DNA of 64,000 nucleotides from Rhodospirillum centenum SW (GTDB taxonomy: Bacteria; Pseudomonadota; Alphaproteobacteria; Azospirillales; Azospirillaceae): the NCBI RefSeq assembly GCF_000016185.1, contig NC_011420.2, positions 2,252,501 through 2,316,500 on the forward strand, read 5' to 3'. Below the pieces are notes generated by a model. The model saw nothing but the letters and a program-made list of their open reading frames with translations. It made no database searches and was not told the origin of the DNA. Each line of letters starts with the position of its first letter. Within the stretch, counting starts at the first letter, position 1. Both the position numbers and the translations under genes were made by a program. Positions 34,600-42,182 of this stretch are shown piece after piece.

Positions 34600-35774
34600 C
34601 ACTCCAGCTCCGCCGGCAGGGCGGGGACGATGCTGCGCCGCTCCACCGCCACCGTCTTGACGATGATCCAGACCGGCAGGCCGGGAGCGAGGCCCAGCTC
34701 CGCCGCGGCCTGCCGGGTGACGCGGGCCAGCAGCGGCTCGCCGCCGGCGCGCAGGGCGACATCCACGATGGCCCCGGCCGCGGCGTCGCCGCCCGCCACC
34801 CCGCCGGCATCCTCCCCCGGCTCCCCGGACTCGCCGCCGACCGCCACCACCTCCCCCGCCAGGGTGTTGCGGGCGGAGAGCCCCTGCGGCGGGGCGGTCG
34901 CCAGGATCAGGTCGCGCGCCCGCACCCGCACCCGCAGCCGGGTGCCCGGCGCCGCCTCCAGCCGCGGCACCATCAGCGGTCCCGCGGCGGTCGCCAGCCG
35001 GGTCAGGCCCCAGTCCCCGTCATGTCCCTCCACCACCGCGCGCAGCATCGTTCCGGCTTCGAAACGACCAAGCAGCGGGAACAGGTCCGGCTGTGCCATG
35101 AGCGCCGTCACCGGCCCGGCGGCCGCGACCCGGCCGGCGTCCAGCAGCACCAGGGTGGTGGCCAGCCGCGCCACCTCCTCGATCTGGTGGCTGACCTGGA
35201 CCATGGGCAGCCGCAGCTCGTCGCGCAGCCGTTCCAGATAGGGCAGGATCTCCGCCTTGCGCGCCGCGTCCAGCGAGGCCAGCGGCTCGTCCAGCAGGAG
35301 CAGCCGGGGCGCGGACAGCAGCGCCCGGCCGATCGCCACGCGCTGCCGCTCCCCGCCCGAGAGATGCCGCGGCCGCCGGTCCAGCAGGGCGCCGATGCCG
35401 AGCAGGTCCACGATCCGCTCCAACGGTTCGCGGGCGGCGTCGCGGGGCGCGAACAGGCGGCCATAGAGCAGGTTCTGGCGCACCGTGAGATGCGGGAACA
35501 GCCGCGCCTCCTGGAAGACGTAGCCGATGCGGCGGCGGTGCGGCGGCACCCGGACCCCCGCCGCCGTGTCCAGCAGCGGCACGCCGTCCAACACGATCCG
35601 GCCCCGGCGCGGCCAGGCCAGCCCGGCGATCAGGTTGACCAAGGTGGTCTTTCCGGCACCGGAACGACCGAACAGGGCTGTCACCCCCTGCCCCGCCGTG
35701 AAACACGCCTCCAGCGTGAAGTCCCCCTGCGTCAGGCTGACATCGACCTCAAGCACCGGACGCCCCTCCGCCAT
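34596..35774 (-). CDS. modC: Molybdate ABC transporter ATP-binding protein ModC
   Basis: This ATPase drives molybdate uptake. The 392-residue protein has Walker A FGRSGAGKTTLVNLIAG, the signature LSGGERQRVAIGRALL, Walker B LLLLDEPLASLD and the HQIEEVARLA switch region, followed by a C-terminal TOBE/Mop domain (about 295-392) that binds oxyanions. A glycine- and glutamate-rich insert sits in the TOBE domain (about 335-355). The ATG at 35774 overlaps the modB stop (TGATG). The gene ends convergently against the ModE-like regulator. Confidence 0.95.
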   Translation of the reverse strand: MAEGRPVLEVDVSLTQGDFTLEACFTAGQGVTALFGRSGAGKTTLVNLIAGLAWPRRGRIVLDGVPLLDTAAGVRVPPHRRRIGYVFQEARLFPHLTVRQNLLYGRLFAPRDAAREPLERIVDLLGIGALLDRRPRHLSGGERQRVAIGRALLSAPRLLLLDEPLASLDAARKAEILPYLERLRDELRLPMVQVSHQIEEVARLATTLVLLDAGRVAAAGPVTALMAQPDLFPLLGRFEAGTMLRAVVEGHDGDWGLTRLATAAGPLMVPRLEAAPGTRLRVRVRARDLILATAPPQGLSARNTLAGEVVAVGGESGEPGEDAGGVAGGDAAAGAIVDVALRAGGEPLLARVTRQAAAELGLAPGLPVWIIVKTVAVERRSIVPALPAELEC

Positions 35775-36469
35775 CAGACGCCCTCCAGCCGGCGCTGCGC
35801 CCGGCGCGACAGCCATTCCGAGGCAACCAGCGCCAGGATGGCGATGACCGCCGCGATCAGGCTGAGCCGCAGGGCGTTGGCGTCGCCGCCGGGGACCTGG
35901 GTGTAGGTGTAGATGGCGGACGGCAGGGTCTGGGTCACGCCGGGGATGTTGGAGACGAAGGTGATGGTGGCGCCGAACTCCCCCAGCGCCTTGGCGAAGC
36001 AGAGGATGGCCCCGGCCAGCACGCCGGGCAGCATCAGCGGCAGGGTCACGGTCAGGAACACCAGCGGCGGCGGCGCGCCCAGGGTGGCGGCGGCGTCCTC
36101 CAGCCGCCGGTCCACCGCCTCCAGCGACAGGCGCATGGCGCGCACCATCAGCGGAAAGCCCATGACCCCGCAGGCCAGCGCGGCGCCGGTCCAGTCGAAC
36201 GCGAAGACGATGCCGAAATCGGCCAGGAAGGCGCCGACCGGCCCCTTCCGCCCGAACAGCAGCAGCAGCACGTAGCCCGTCACCACCGGGGGCAGCACCA
36301 GCGGCAGATGCACCAGCCCGTCCAGCAGCAGACGGCCGGGGAAGCGCCGCCGGGCCAGCAGCCACGCCACCAGCAGGCCCGGCGGCAGGGCCGCGAGCGT
36401 GGCCCAGACGGCCACGCGCAGGCTGATGCGGATGGCCGTCAGTTCCTCGGGCGTCAGCCAGCCGTCCAT
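35774..36469 (-). CDS. modB: Molybdate ABC transporter permease ModB
   Basis: This permease of 231 residues has five predicted membrane helices and the ABC-contact EAA-type loop (EDAAATLGAPPPLVFLTVTLP). The family motifs LPLVLPPVVTGYVLLLLFGRKGPVG and ALGEFGATITFVSNIPG are intact. I chose the ATG at 36469 because GGGAG lies eight bases upstream; a GTG at 36484 is also in frame. It is the second gene of modABC. Confidence 0.95.
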   Translation of the reverse strand: MDGWLTPEELTAIRISLRVAVWATLAALPPGLLVAWLLARRRFPGRLLLDGLVHLPLVLPPVVTGYVLLLLFGRKGPVGAFLADFGIVFAFDWTGAALACGVMGFPLMVRAMRLSLEAVDRRLEDAAATLGAPPPLVFLTVTLPLMLPGVLAGAILCFAKALGEFGATITFVSNIPGVTQTLPSAIYTYTQVPGGDANALRLSLIAAVIAILALVASEWLSRRAQRRLEGV

Positions 36470-36515
36470 GCCGCTCCCGTTCACCCTTTAGCGTTTACCG
36501 TTCCGCGGCCGCCCC

Positions 36516-37301
36516 TCAGCCCTGCGGCGGGGCGAAGCCGTGGCGGCGGAAGACCTGCTGCGCCCGCTCCGAGGCAAGATACGCCACGAAGCCGCGGGCG
36601 TCCTCCGACCGCGCCCCGGCGACGACCGCCGCCGGGTACAGGATGGCCGGATGCGTGTCCGCGGGGAAGGTGCCGATCACCGCCACCTTCGGTTCGGCGC
36701 GGGCGTCGGTGGCATAGACGATCCCGGCCGGCGCCTCGCCGCGGGCCACCAGCGCGAGGGCGGCCCGCACGCTCTCCGCCTGGGCCAGCCGGTCCTTCAC
36801 CCCGTCCCAGAGGCCCAGGGACTGCAACGCGGCCTTCGCATACCGCCCGGCCGGCACCGAGTCGATGTTGCCCACGGCCAGCCGGCCGCCGCCGAGCAGC
36901 CCGGCCAGATCGAAGCCCGGCGCGATGGCGGCGGGCGCCGCCGTCCCGGCCGGCGCGATCAGCACCAGACTGTTGCCCAGCAGGGTGCGCCGCGTGCCGG
37001 GGGCCAGCAGGCCGCGCTGCTCCATGTAATCCATCCAGTCGAGGTCGGCGGAGATGAAGATGTCGGCCGGCGCCCCCGATTCGATCTGCTTCGCCAGGGC
37101 GGAACTGGCGGCATAGGAGATCACCAGGGTCGGCCCGCCCTCCGCCGCCTGCATGCCCGCGATCTCGTCCAGGGCGTTCTTCAGGCTGGCGGCGGCGAAG
37201 ATGCGCACCTCCCGGGCCGCGGCCGGGGCAGCCGGCAGGGCGCCGGCCAGGAGCAGGACCGCCGCCACGAGGGCGAGCAGCCGGCGACGAAACGGAACCA
37301 T
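36516..37301 (-). CDS. modA: Molybdate-binding protein ModA
   Basis: This periplasmic protein captures molybdate or tungstate for ModBC. The 261-residue precursor has a signal peptide ending at APAAA. Oxyanion-binding segments FAAASLKNALDEI, YAASSALAKQIESGAPADIFISAD and GNIDSVPAGRYAKAAL are typical. The start at 37301 is set by GGAGG eight bases upstream; the longer frame from 37373 would run through the operator. It is the first gene of modABC. Confidence 0.95.
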   Translation of the reverse strand: MVPFRRRLLALVAAVLLLAGALPAAPAAAREVRIFAAASLKNALDEIAGMQAAEGGPTLVISYAASSALAKQIESGAPADIFISADLDWMDYMEQRGLLAPGTRRTLLGNSLVLIAPAGTAAPAAIAPGFDLAGLLGGGRLAVGNIDSVPAGRYAKAALQSLGLWDGVKDRLAQAESVRAALALVARGEAPAGIVYATDARAEPKVAVIGTFPADTHPAILYPAAVVAGARSEDARGFVAYLASERAQQVFRRHGFAPPQG

Positions 37302-37319
37302 CGGGACCTCCGCTCGGAA

Positions 37320-37343
37320 CGATGTATCCATGAGAATACATCG
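37320..37343 (-). promoter_or_regulatory. ModE-box-like operator in front of modA
   Basis: CGATGTAT (37320-37327) and ATACATCG (37336-37343) form perfect 8-base arms around an 8-base AT-rich spacer, 19 bases before the modA start. ModE boxes have the form CG-n-TATAT/TATATA with similar spacing. The site overlaps the only AT-rich, promoter-like sequence in front of modA, so occupancy would repress the operon. Confidence 0.65.
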
Positions 37344-37431
37344 AAGCCACCCGGACGTCACCCGCCACCGCACCCTGCCGGTGCGGAAAAACCTTGTGGA
37401 ACCGCAGCTTGCGGAACCGGACCCGGCGGAT

Positions 37432-38031
37432 TCAGAGCCTGCGGAAGACCACGGTCAGGTTGTTGGCCGGCATCTCCACCACCCGGTCGGGGCGCAGGCC
37501 CGCGGCCACCGCGGCCTCGGTCACCGCCTCCAGGTCGCGCACGCCCCAGGCGGGGTCCTGCGCCCGCAGGCCGGCGTCGAAGGACTCGTTGCCGGGGGCC
37601 GTGTGGGCGCCGCCGCGGCGGTAGGGACCGTAGAGGCAGAGCGGCCCGCCGGGCGGCAGCAGCCGCGCCGCGCCGCGCATCAGCCCCAGGCAGGCGGACC
37701 AGGGGGCGATGTGGATCATGTTGATGCAGACGACCGCGTCCGCCGCGTCCACCGGCCAGGAATCGGCCGCGGCGTCGAGGTCCAGCGGCGGCCGCACCGA
37801 CACGGCATCGGCGGTCCAGGCCTCGATGCTGGCGCGGTTGCCGGGATCGGGGTCGCTGGGCTGCCAGACGAGGTGCGGCAGCGCGGCCGAGAGGAAGACC
37901 GCATGCTCCCCGGTGCCGCTCGCCACCTCCAGCACGGTGCCGCGCTGCGGCAGGACGGTGCGCAGCACCTCCAGGATCGGTTCGCGGTTGCGCTGCGTGG
38001 CGGGGGCGTGGCGGCGGGGATCGGTCGTCAT
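37432..38031 (-). CDS. DUF938 SAM-dependent methyltransferase-like protein
   Basis: This 199-residue protein has the class I methyltransferase fold: motif I VLEVASGTGEHAVFLS, then a PSDPDP motif and VCINMIHIAPWSACLGLMRGAARLL. These features are specific to the DUF938 group (starting RHAPATQRNREPIL). The ATG at 38031 fits the family; the longer upstream frame crosses the divergent TerB gene. The substrate is not known. It lies downstream of no obvious partner and its 3' end faces the modA regulatory region. Confidence 0.87.
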   Translation of the reverse strand: MTTDPRRHAPATQRNREPILEVLRTVLPQRGTVLEVASGTGEHAVFLSAALPHLVWQPSDPDPGNRASIEAWTADAVSVRPPLDLDAAADSWPVDAADAVVCINMIHIAPWSACLGLMRGAARLLPPGGPLCLYGPYRRGGAHTAPGNESFDAGLRAQDPAWGVRDLEAVTEAAVAAGLRPDRVVEMPANNLTVVFRRL

Positions 38032-38232
38032 GGCCGGAGCATAGTGCCGCAGGGCCCCGAAGGCACGCGGGAAGCCGCCGCGGAACGCCCGGACCCGTCC
38101 CGGCGTTGCCCTCCCGGGGCGCCGGGGGGGCGCCCGCGACCGCCCACCCGTCAGGCGCAGACAGGGGGCGTACCGCATGCCCCCACGCCGCGCCGGGTTG
38201 CCCTCCGTCCCGATCCCGACCATGCTGGAGCC

Positions 38233-38715
38233 ATGCTGAACCGAATCCGACGCCTGTTCGAGCAGCCCGACCGCGCCCTGGAGAGCCTGCCCGGCCCGGA
38301 CCGGCTGCACCTTGCCGCCGCCTGCCTGCTGGTGGAGGCCGCCCGCCTGGACGACACCATTGCGCCGGAGGAGCGCGCCCGCATCCTCGCACTCGTGCGC
38401 AGCCGCTTCGAGCTGAGCGCGGAAGAAGCCGAGGAACTCGTCACCTCGGCCGAGCAGGTGACCGAAGGACCGGCCCAATGGTACGCCTTCACCTCCCGCC
38501 TGAAGGACAGCTTCGACTACGAGGAGCGGGTCGGCCTGATCGAGATGCTGTGGGAGGTCGTCTACGCGGACGGGGAACTGCACCACCTCGAATCAAGCCT
38601 GTTGCGCCGGGTGGGGGGATTGCTCTACGTCTCCGACCGAGACCGCGGAGAGGCCCGGCGGCGGGTCATGGCACGGCTCGGGCTGCCCGTGGGGCCTGGC
38701 GTACCCGACCCGTGA
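38233..38715 (+). CDS. TerB-like protein
   Basis: This 160-residue all-helical protein has the TerB domain signature: LAAACLLVEAARLDDTIAPEERARI, then LIEMLWEVVYADGELHHLESSLLRRV, with acidic residues that can bind metal in two duplicated half-repeats. GGAG just before the ATG at 38233 sets the start. TerB proteins occur in tellurite-resistance and stress clusters, but stand-alone alphaproteobacterial forms like this one are common and their role is unclear. fdxA follows 50 bases later. Confidence 0.82.
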   Translation: MLNRIRRLFEQPDRALESLPGPDRLHLAAACLLVEAARLDDTIAPEERARILALVRSRFELSAEEAEELVTSAEQVTEGPAQWYAFTSRLKDSFDYEERVGLIEMLWEVVYADGELHHLESSLLRRVGGLLYVSDRDRGEARRRVMARLGLPVGPGVPDP

Positions 38716-38765
38716 GGTGACCGGGGGCCGACCCGTGCCGACGGGGATTATTGGAGATCAATGGC

Positions 38766-39101
38766 ATGCCGTACGTCGTCACCGAGCTGTGCATCAAGTG
38801 CAAGTACATGGACTGTGTCGAAGTCTGCCCCGTGGACTGCTTCTACGAGGGTGAGAACATGCTCGTCATCCATCCGGATGAGTGCATCGACTGCGGCGTG
38901 TGCGAGCCGGAATGCCCGGCCGAGGCCATCGTGCCCGACACCGATCCGAAGGCCGAGCCCTGGCTGGAGCTGAACCGCGAATACTCCACCAACTGGCCGA
39001 ACCTGAACCGGAAGAAGCCGGCCCCGGCCGACGCGGACGAGTACAAGGGCATGCCCGACAAGTATGCCAAGTTCTTCAGCCCGAAGCCGGGCGAGTCCTG
39101 A
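38766..39101 (+). CDS. fdxA: Seven-iron ferredoxin FdxA
   Basis: This small electron carrier has one 3Fe-4S and one 4Fe-4S cluster. The 111-residue protein shows nine cysteines (9, 12, 17, 21, 25, 40, 43, 46, 50) in the arrangement of bacterial 7Fe ferredoxins ([33 protein letters not shown]). The start is MPYVVTELC at 38766, with GGAG nine bases upstream; a TTG at 38751 is in frame but not needed. It is followed by a strong terminator and then carD, an order that recurs in alphaproteobacteria. Confidence 0.97.
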   Translation: MPYVVTELCIKCKYMDCVEVCPVDCFYEGENMLVIHPDECIDCGVCEPECPAEAIVPDTDPKAEPWLELNREYSTNWPNLNRKKPAPADADEYKGMPDKYAKFFSPKPGES

Positions 39102-39128
39102 TCCGGCGCAAGCCATCGGGGCCTTGAC

Positions 39129-39166
39129 AAGGGCCGGCGCCTGTGAACGAGGGCGCCGGCCCTTTT
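39129..39166 (+). terminator. Intrinsic terminator of fdxA
   Basis: A perfect 13-bp stem (39129-39141 with 39152-39164) closes a ten-base loop and ends in TTTT. Confidence 0.85.
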
Positions 39167-39440
39167 GCCATGCAGCAATCGCATGGCGGTCATCCCCCGT
39201 TTTCCATGAACGCTGTGCGAACAATGCGACTCAGCCCCTGTAACGGGCCTGTCATTTCCCATATATTCGCACGTCGAGGATTGGCGCGACGACCCGGAAA
39301 ACACGGTCGTGCGCCCTGCCCTTAACACCGACGCAGCACAGTTCCCGGTTCCGGCCGCCCGCGCGGCTGTCGGGCGCTTTTTTCCTGCCATCGTCTTCCA
39401 GGGTGCGCGGGCCCTCACGGAAAGCGAGAGCCGACCGAAG
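39167..39440 (+). promoter_or_regulatory. Leader and promoter region of carD
   Basis: The gap between the fdxA terminator and carD contains a clear -10-like TATATT (39262-39267). The -35 region (TGTAAC, 39239-39244, 17-base spacing) is weak, as is often seen for CarD-dependent promoters. That would give a 5' leader of about 165 bases. No upstream gene is evident; the open frame from 39309 lacks a ribosome site. Confidence 0.45.
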
Positions 39441-39941
39441 ATGTCCGAAAACCTCGAATTCGCCGCGGGCGATCACGTCGTGTATCCGGCCCACGGCGTG
39501 GGCAAGATCATCGGGATCGAGACGCACAGCATCGCCGAACAGACCGTCACCCTCTATGCGATCCAGTTCGAAAAGGAACGCATGACCCTGAAGGTGCCGG
39601 TGGCGAAGGCGCGCGCCGCGGGGCTGCGCCGGCTCTCCTCCAAGGACCGGATCAAGGCGGCGCTGGAGACCCTGCAGGGTCCCTCGCGCATCAAGCGCAT
39701 CATGTGGAGCCGCCGGGCGCAGGAGTACGAGGCCAAGATCAATTCCGGCGATCCCGTCTCCATCGCGGAGGTCGTGCGCGATCTCTACCGCGGCGAGGAC
39801 CAGTCCGACCAGTCCTACAGCGAGCGGCAGATCTACCACGCCGCCCTGGAACGTCTGGCCCGCGAACTGGCGGTGGTCGAGAAGATCGACGAGCGCAAGG
39901 CGACGGAGCGGCTGGAAGCGGTGCTGAGCAAGGCCGCCTGA
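39441..39941 (+). CDS. CarD/CdnL-type RNA polymerase-binding transcription factor
   Basis: CdnL/CarD binds the RNA polymerase beta subunit and stabilises open complexes at housekeeping promoters. The 166-residue protein has the N-terminal RNAP-interaction Tudor-like domain (FAAGDHVVYPAHGVGKIIGIE, ERMTLKVPVAKA) and a helical C-terminal DNA-binding domain (WSRRAQEYEAKINSGDPVSIAEVVRDLYR, with Trp in the expected place). The start MSENLEF matches alphaproteobacterial relatives. It is followed by a T6 terminator and stands between fdxA and rpoH. Confidence 0.94.
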   Translation: MSENLEFAAGDHVVYPAHGVGKIIGIETHSIAEQTVTLYAIQFEKERMTLKVPVAKARAAGLRRLSSKDRIKAALETLQGPSRIKRIMWSRRAQEYEAKINSGDPVSIAEVVRDLYRGEDQSDQSYSERQIYHAALERLARELAVVEKIDERKATERLEAVLSKAA

Positions 39942-39990
39942 CGGCCCGGCGGACCGCCGCATCCCGCGATCGCGGCGACGCAGACGGATT

Positions 39991-40023
39991 AAGGGGGCGT
40001 CCCGGCGTGGACGCCCCTTTTTT
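39991..40023 (+). terminator. Intrinsic terminator of carD
   Basis: GGGGCGTCC (39994-40002) pairs with GGACGCCCC (40009-40017) around a six-base loop and is followed by six Ts, the longest terminal T-run seen in this window. Confidence 0.9.
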
Positions 40024-40178
40024 CGTGGCCGCGGCCCCACTAGACTTGATCGGCGGAAGCCCCGACCGGCGCCCCCTTCCGGGGGGATGCCGGCACGGGG
40101 ACCTCCGCCGAACCTTCCTGGCCGCCCCCCGGCCGAACCGCTCGTGGTTGAACCCTCTCAGGACCCGGTCGCGCCCGG

Positions 40179-40994
40179 ATGCCCGATTCAGAGAAATTCA
40201 CCCAGCTCGGCCGCCCCCGGCGCCTCTGGGCCGTGGGCGCCGTCCACGGCGAGGCGGACCGGCTGGCCGCCCTGCATGACGATATCGGCGGCCGCTTCCG
40301 GCCCGGCGACCGGCTGATCTATCTCGGCAACATGATCGGCCGCGGCCCCGCCGTGCGCGCCGTGATCGACGAGCTGCTGGCCTTCCGCCGCGCCGTCCTG
40401 GCGCTCCGTGGCGTCATCGCCACCGATATCGTCTATCTGCGCGGCGGGCAGGAGGAGATGTGGCAGAAGCTGCTGCAGCTCCAGTTCGCGCCCAACCCGG
40501 CCGAGGTGCTGCACTGGATGCTGCAGCAGGGTGTGGACACGACGCTCCTGGCCTATGGCGGCGATGCCGCCCTGGGGCTGTCGGCGGCGCGCGACGGGGC
40601 GGTGTCGCTGTCGCGCTGGACGGGCCAGCTCCGCAGCGCCCAGCGCACGGCCCCCGGGCACGACAATCTGTTCAGCGCGCTCCGCCGCGCCGCCTATCTG
40701 GACGGCGACGGGGCGGCGACGCCCGGACTGCTGTTCGTCAGCGCAGGTCTCGACACCTCCCGCCCGCTGGGGGCGCAGGGCGACAGCTTCTGGTGGGGCG
40801 GGGCCGCCTTCAACCGGATCGAGGCGCCCTACGGCCGCTTCTGCCGGATCGTGCGCGGCTACGATCCCGGCCATGGCGGCCCGCATGTCGGCGCCCACGC
40901 GGTGACGCTGGACGGCGGCTGCGGCTTCGGCGGCCGTCTGGTCTGCGGCTGCTTCGCCCCGGACGGCGCGCTGCTCGAACTGGTTGAAGTCTGA
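40179..40994 (+). CDS. PPP-family phosphatase-like protein with lost metal ligands (pseudophosphatase)
   Basis: This 271-residue protein follows the layout of bacterial PPP Ser/Thr phosphatases, but nearly every metal-binding residue is changed. GDxHG has become GAVHG (20-24), with the Asp lost. GDxxDRGP is GNMIGRGP (50-57), with both Asp lost. GNHE is GGQE (89-92). The HAG motif is SAG in LLFVSAGLDTSRPL, and the GHTP motif is GYDP in IVRGYDPGH. Framework residues (RGP, the final DGGCGFGGRLVC strand) are kept and the frame is intact, so it is not simply decaying. It is more likely a binding or scaffold protein. It lies between carD and rpoH, 147 bases upstream of the latter. Confidence 0.8.
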   Translation: MPDSEKFTQLGRPRRLWAVGAVHGEADRLAALHDDIGGRFRPGDRLIYLGNMIGRGPAVRAVIDELLAFRRAVLALRGVIATDIVYLRGGQEEMWQKLLQLQFAPNPAEVLHWMLQQGVDTTLLAYGGDAALGLSAARDGAVSLSRWTGQLRSAQRTAPGHDNLFSALRRAAYLDGDGAATPGLLFVSAGLDTSRPLGAQGDSFWWGGAAFNRIEAPYGRFCRIVRGYDPGHGGPHVGAHAVTLDGGCGFGGRLVCGCFAPDGALLELVEV

Positions 40995-41141
40995 CGCAGC
41001 CGCGGTTTTTTCAAGTCCATGGAGATTTTTTGCAGCCGGGTGTGATCCGACCCCGGCCGGGCCCCGTACTCAGGGGTGACAGAACAGTCGGGCGGCCGGA
41101 CCCTCAGGGTCGGACCGCCCCCGGCAGGAGAGAGCGGAGCC

Positions 41142-42029
41142 ATGGCGCACATCGACGACCCGGAAACCCAGCGGGCCAACCTCACCTTCATCAAGGCCTC
41201 GATGAAGGAGCCGCTGCTCTCCCGCGATCATGAGTTCGACCTCGCCAAGCGCTGGCGTGAGCGCGGCGACGAGGCGGCCCTGCACGAGCTGGTGCGCAGC
41301 TACACCCGCCTGGTCGTCGCCACCGCCGCCCGCTTCCGGAATTACGGGTTGCCGATGGGCGATCTGGTGCAGGAAGGCAATGTCGGCCTGATGCAGGCCG
41401 CCGCCCGCTTCGAGCCGGACCGCGAGGTGCGCTTCTCCACCTACGCCGCGTGGTGGATCCGGTCGGCCATGCAGGACTACATCCTGCGCAACTGGTCGAT
41501 CGTCCGCACCGGCACGACGGCGGCCCAGAAAGCCCTGTTCTTCAACCTCCGCCGCCTGCGCGCCAAGATCGAGGACTCGCCCTCGGCAAGCGCCCTCTCC
41601 CCCGACGGCCGCCGCCGCATCGCGGAGGAGCTGAACGTGGATGAGAGCGACGTCGAGTCGATGGAGATGCGCCTTGCCGCCGCCGACCAGTCGCTGAACA
41701 GCCCGGTGGCCGAGGGCGGTGACGACGAATGGCAGGACTTCCTGTCCGACCAGCGCCCCTCGCCCGAGGACGTGGTGATCGGCATGCGCGACGGCCGCAT
41801 GCGCTCCCGCTGGCTGGCGGAGGCGCTGGGCGAACTGAGCCCGCGGGAGCGCACCATCATCGCCCAGCGCCGGCTGCGCGACGACGGCGCCACGCTGGAG
41901 GAGCTGGGCCGGGTCCTGGGCGTCAGCAAGGAACGGGTGCGCCAGTTGGAGCACCGCGCCCTGATGAAGCTCCGCGCCTCCATGATCCGGCGGGTCGAGG
42001 ACTGCCAGGACCTGCTGCTGGAGGCCTGA
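41142..42029 (+). CDS. rpoH: RNA polymerase heat-shock sigma factor RpoH (sigma-32)
   Basis: RpoH directs transcription of heat-shock genes. The 295-residue protein has region 2 (GDLVQEGNVGLMQAAARFEPDREVRFSTYAAWWIRSAMQDYILRN in outline), the RpoH box QKALFFNLRRLR, and a region 4 helix-turn-helix (TLEELGRVLGVSKERVRQLE). The start MAHIDDPETQRA at 41142 is preceded by two possible ribosome sites (AGGAGAG and GGAG). An AT-rich patch with two T-runs (41006-41033) precedes it, but no clear promoter could be assigned. A paired stem beyond the stop separates it from the convergent cyclase. Confidence 0.96.
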   Translation: MAHIDDPETQRANLTFIKASMKEPLLSRDHEFDLAKRWRERGDEAALHELVRSYTRLVVATAARFRNYGLPMGDLVQEGNVGLMQAAARFEPDREVRFSTYAAWWIRSAMQDYILRNWSIVRTGTTAAQKALFFNLRRLRAKIEDSPSASALSPDGRRRIAEELNVDESDVESMEMRLAAADQSLNSPVAEGGDDEWQDFLSDQRPSPEDVVIGMRDGRMRSRWLAEALGELSPRERTIIAQRRLRDDGATLEELGRVLGVSKERVRQLEHRALMKLRASMIRRVEDCQDLLLEA

Positions 42030-42044
42030 TCCGCCCTCCGCTCC

Positions 42045-42073
42045 GGGGACCGTCCGGAACCGGACGTGTCCCC
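42045..42073. terminator. Bidirectional hairpin between rpoH and the cyclase gene
   Basis: GGGGAC-CGTCCG (42045-42056) pairs with CGGACG-T-GTCCCC (42061-42073) around a GAAC loop, with one bulged T. It lies between convergent genes and could end both transcripts. Confidence 0.6.
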
Positions 42074-42182
42074 GCGTCCCGGACCGGGCTGCCCGGCCGG
42101 GGAGCGATCCGCTGGCCCCACATGCCGGCCTGGAAGACCTCTCCACCGACAGAGACGCTTCGCCGGCAGATCGACCGTGCGC

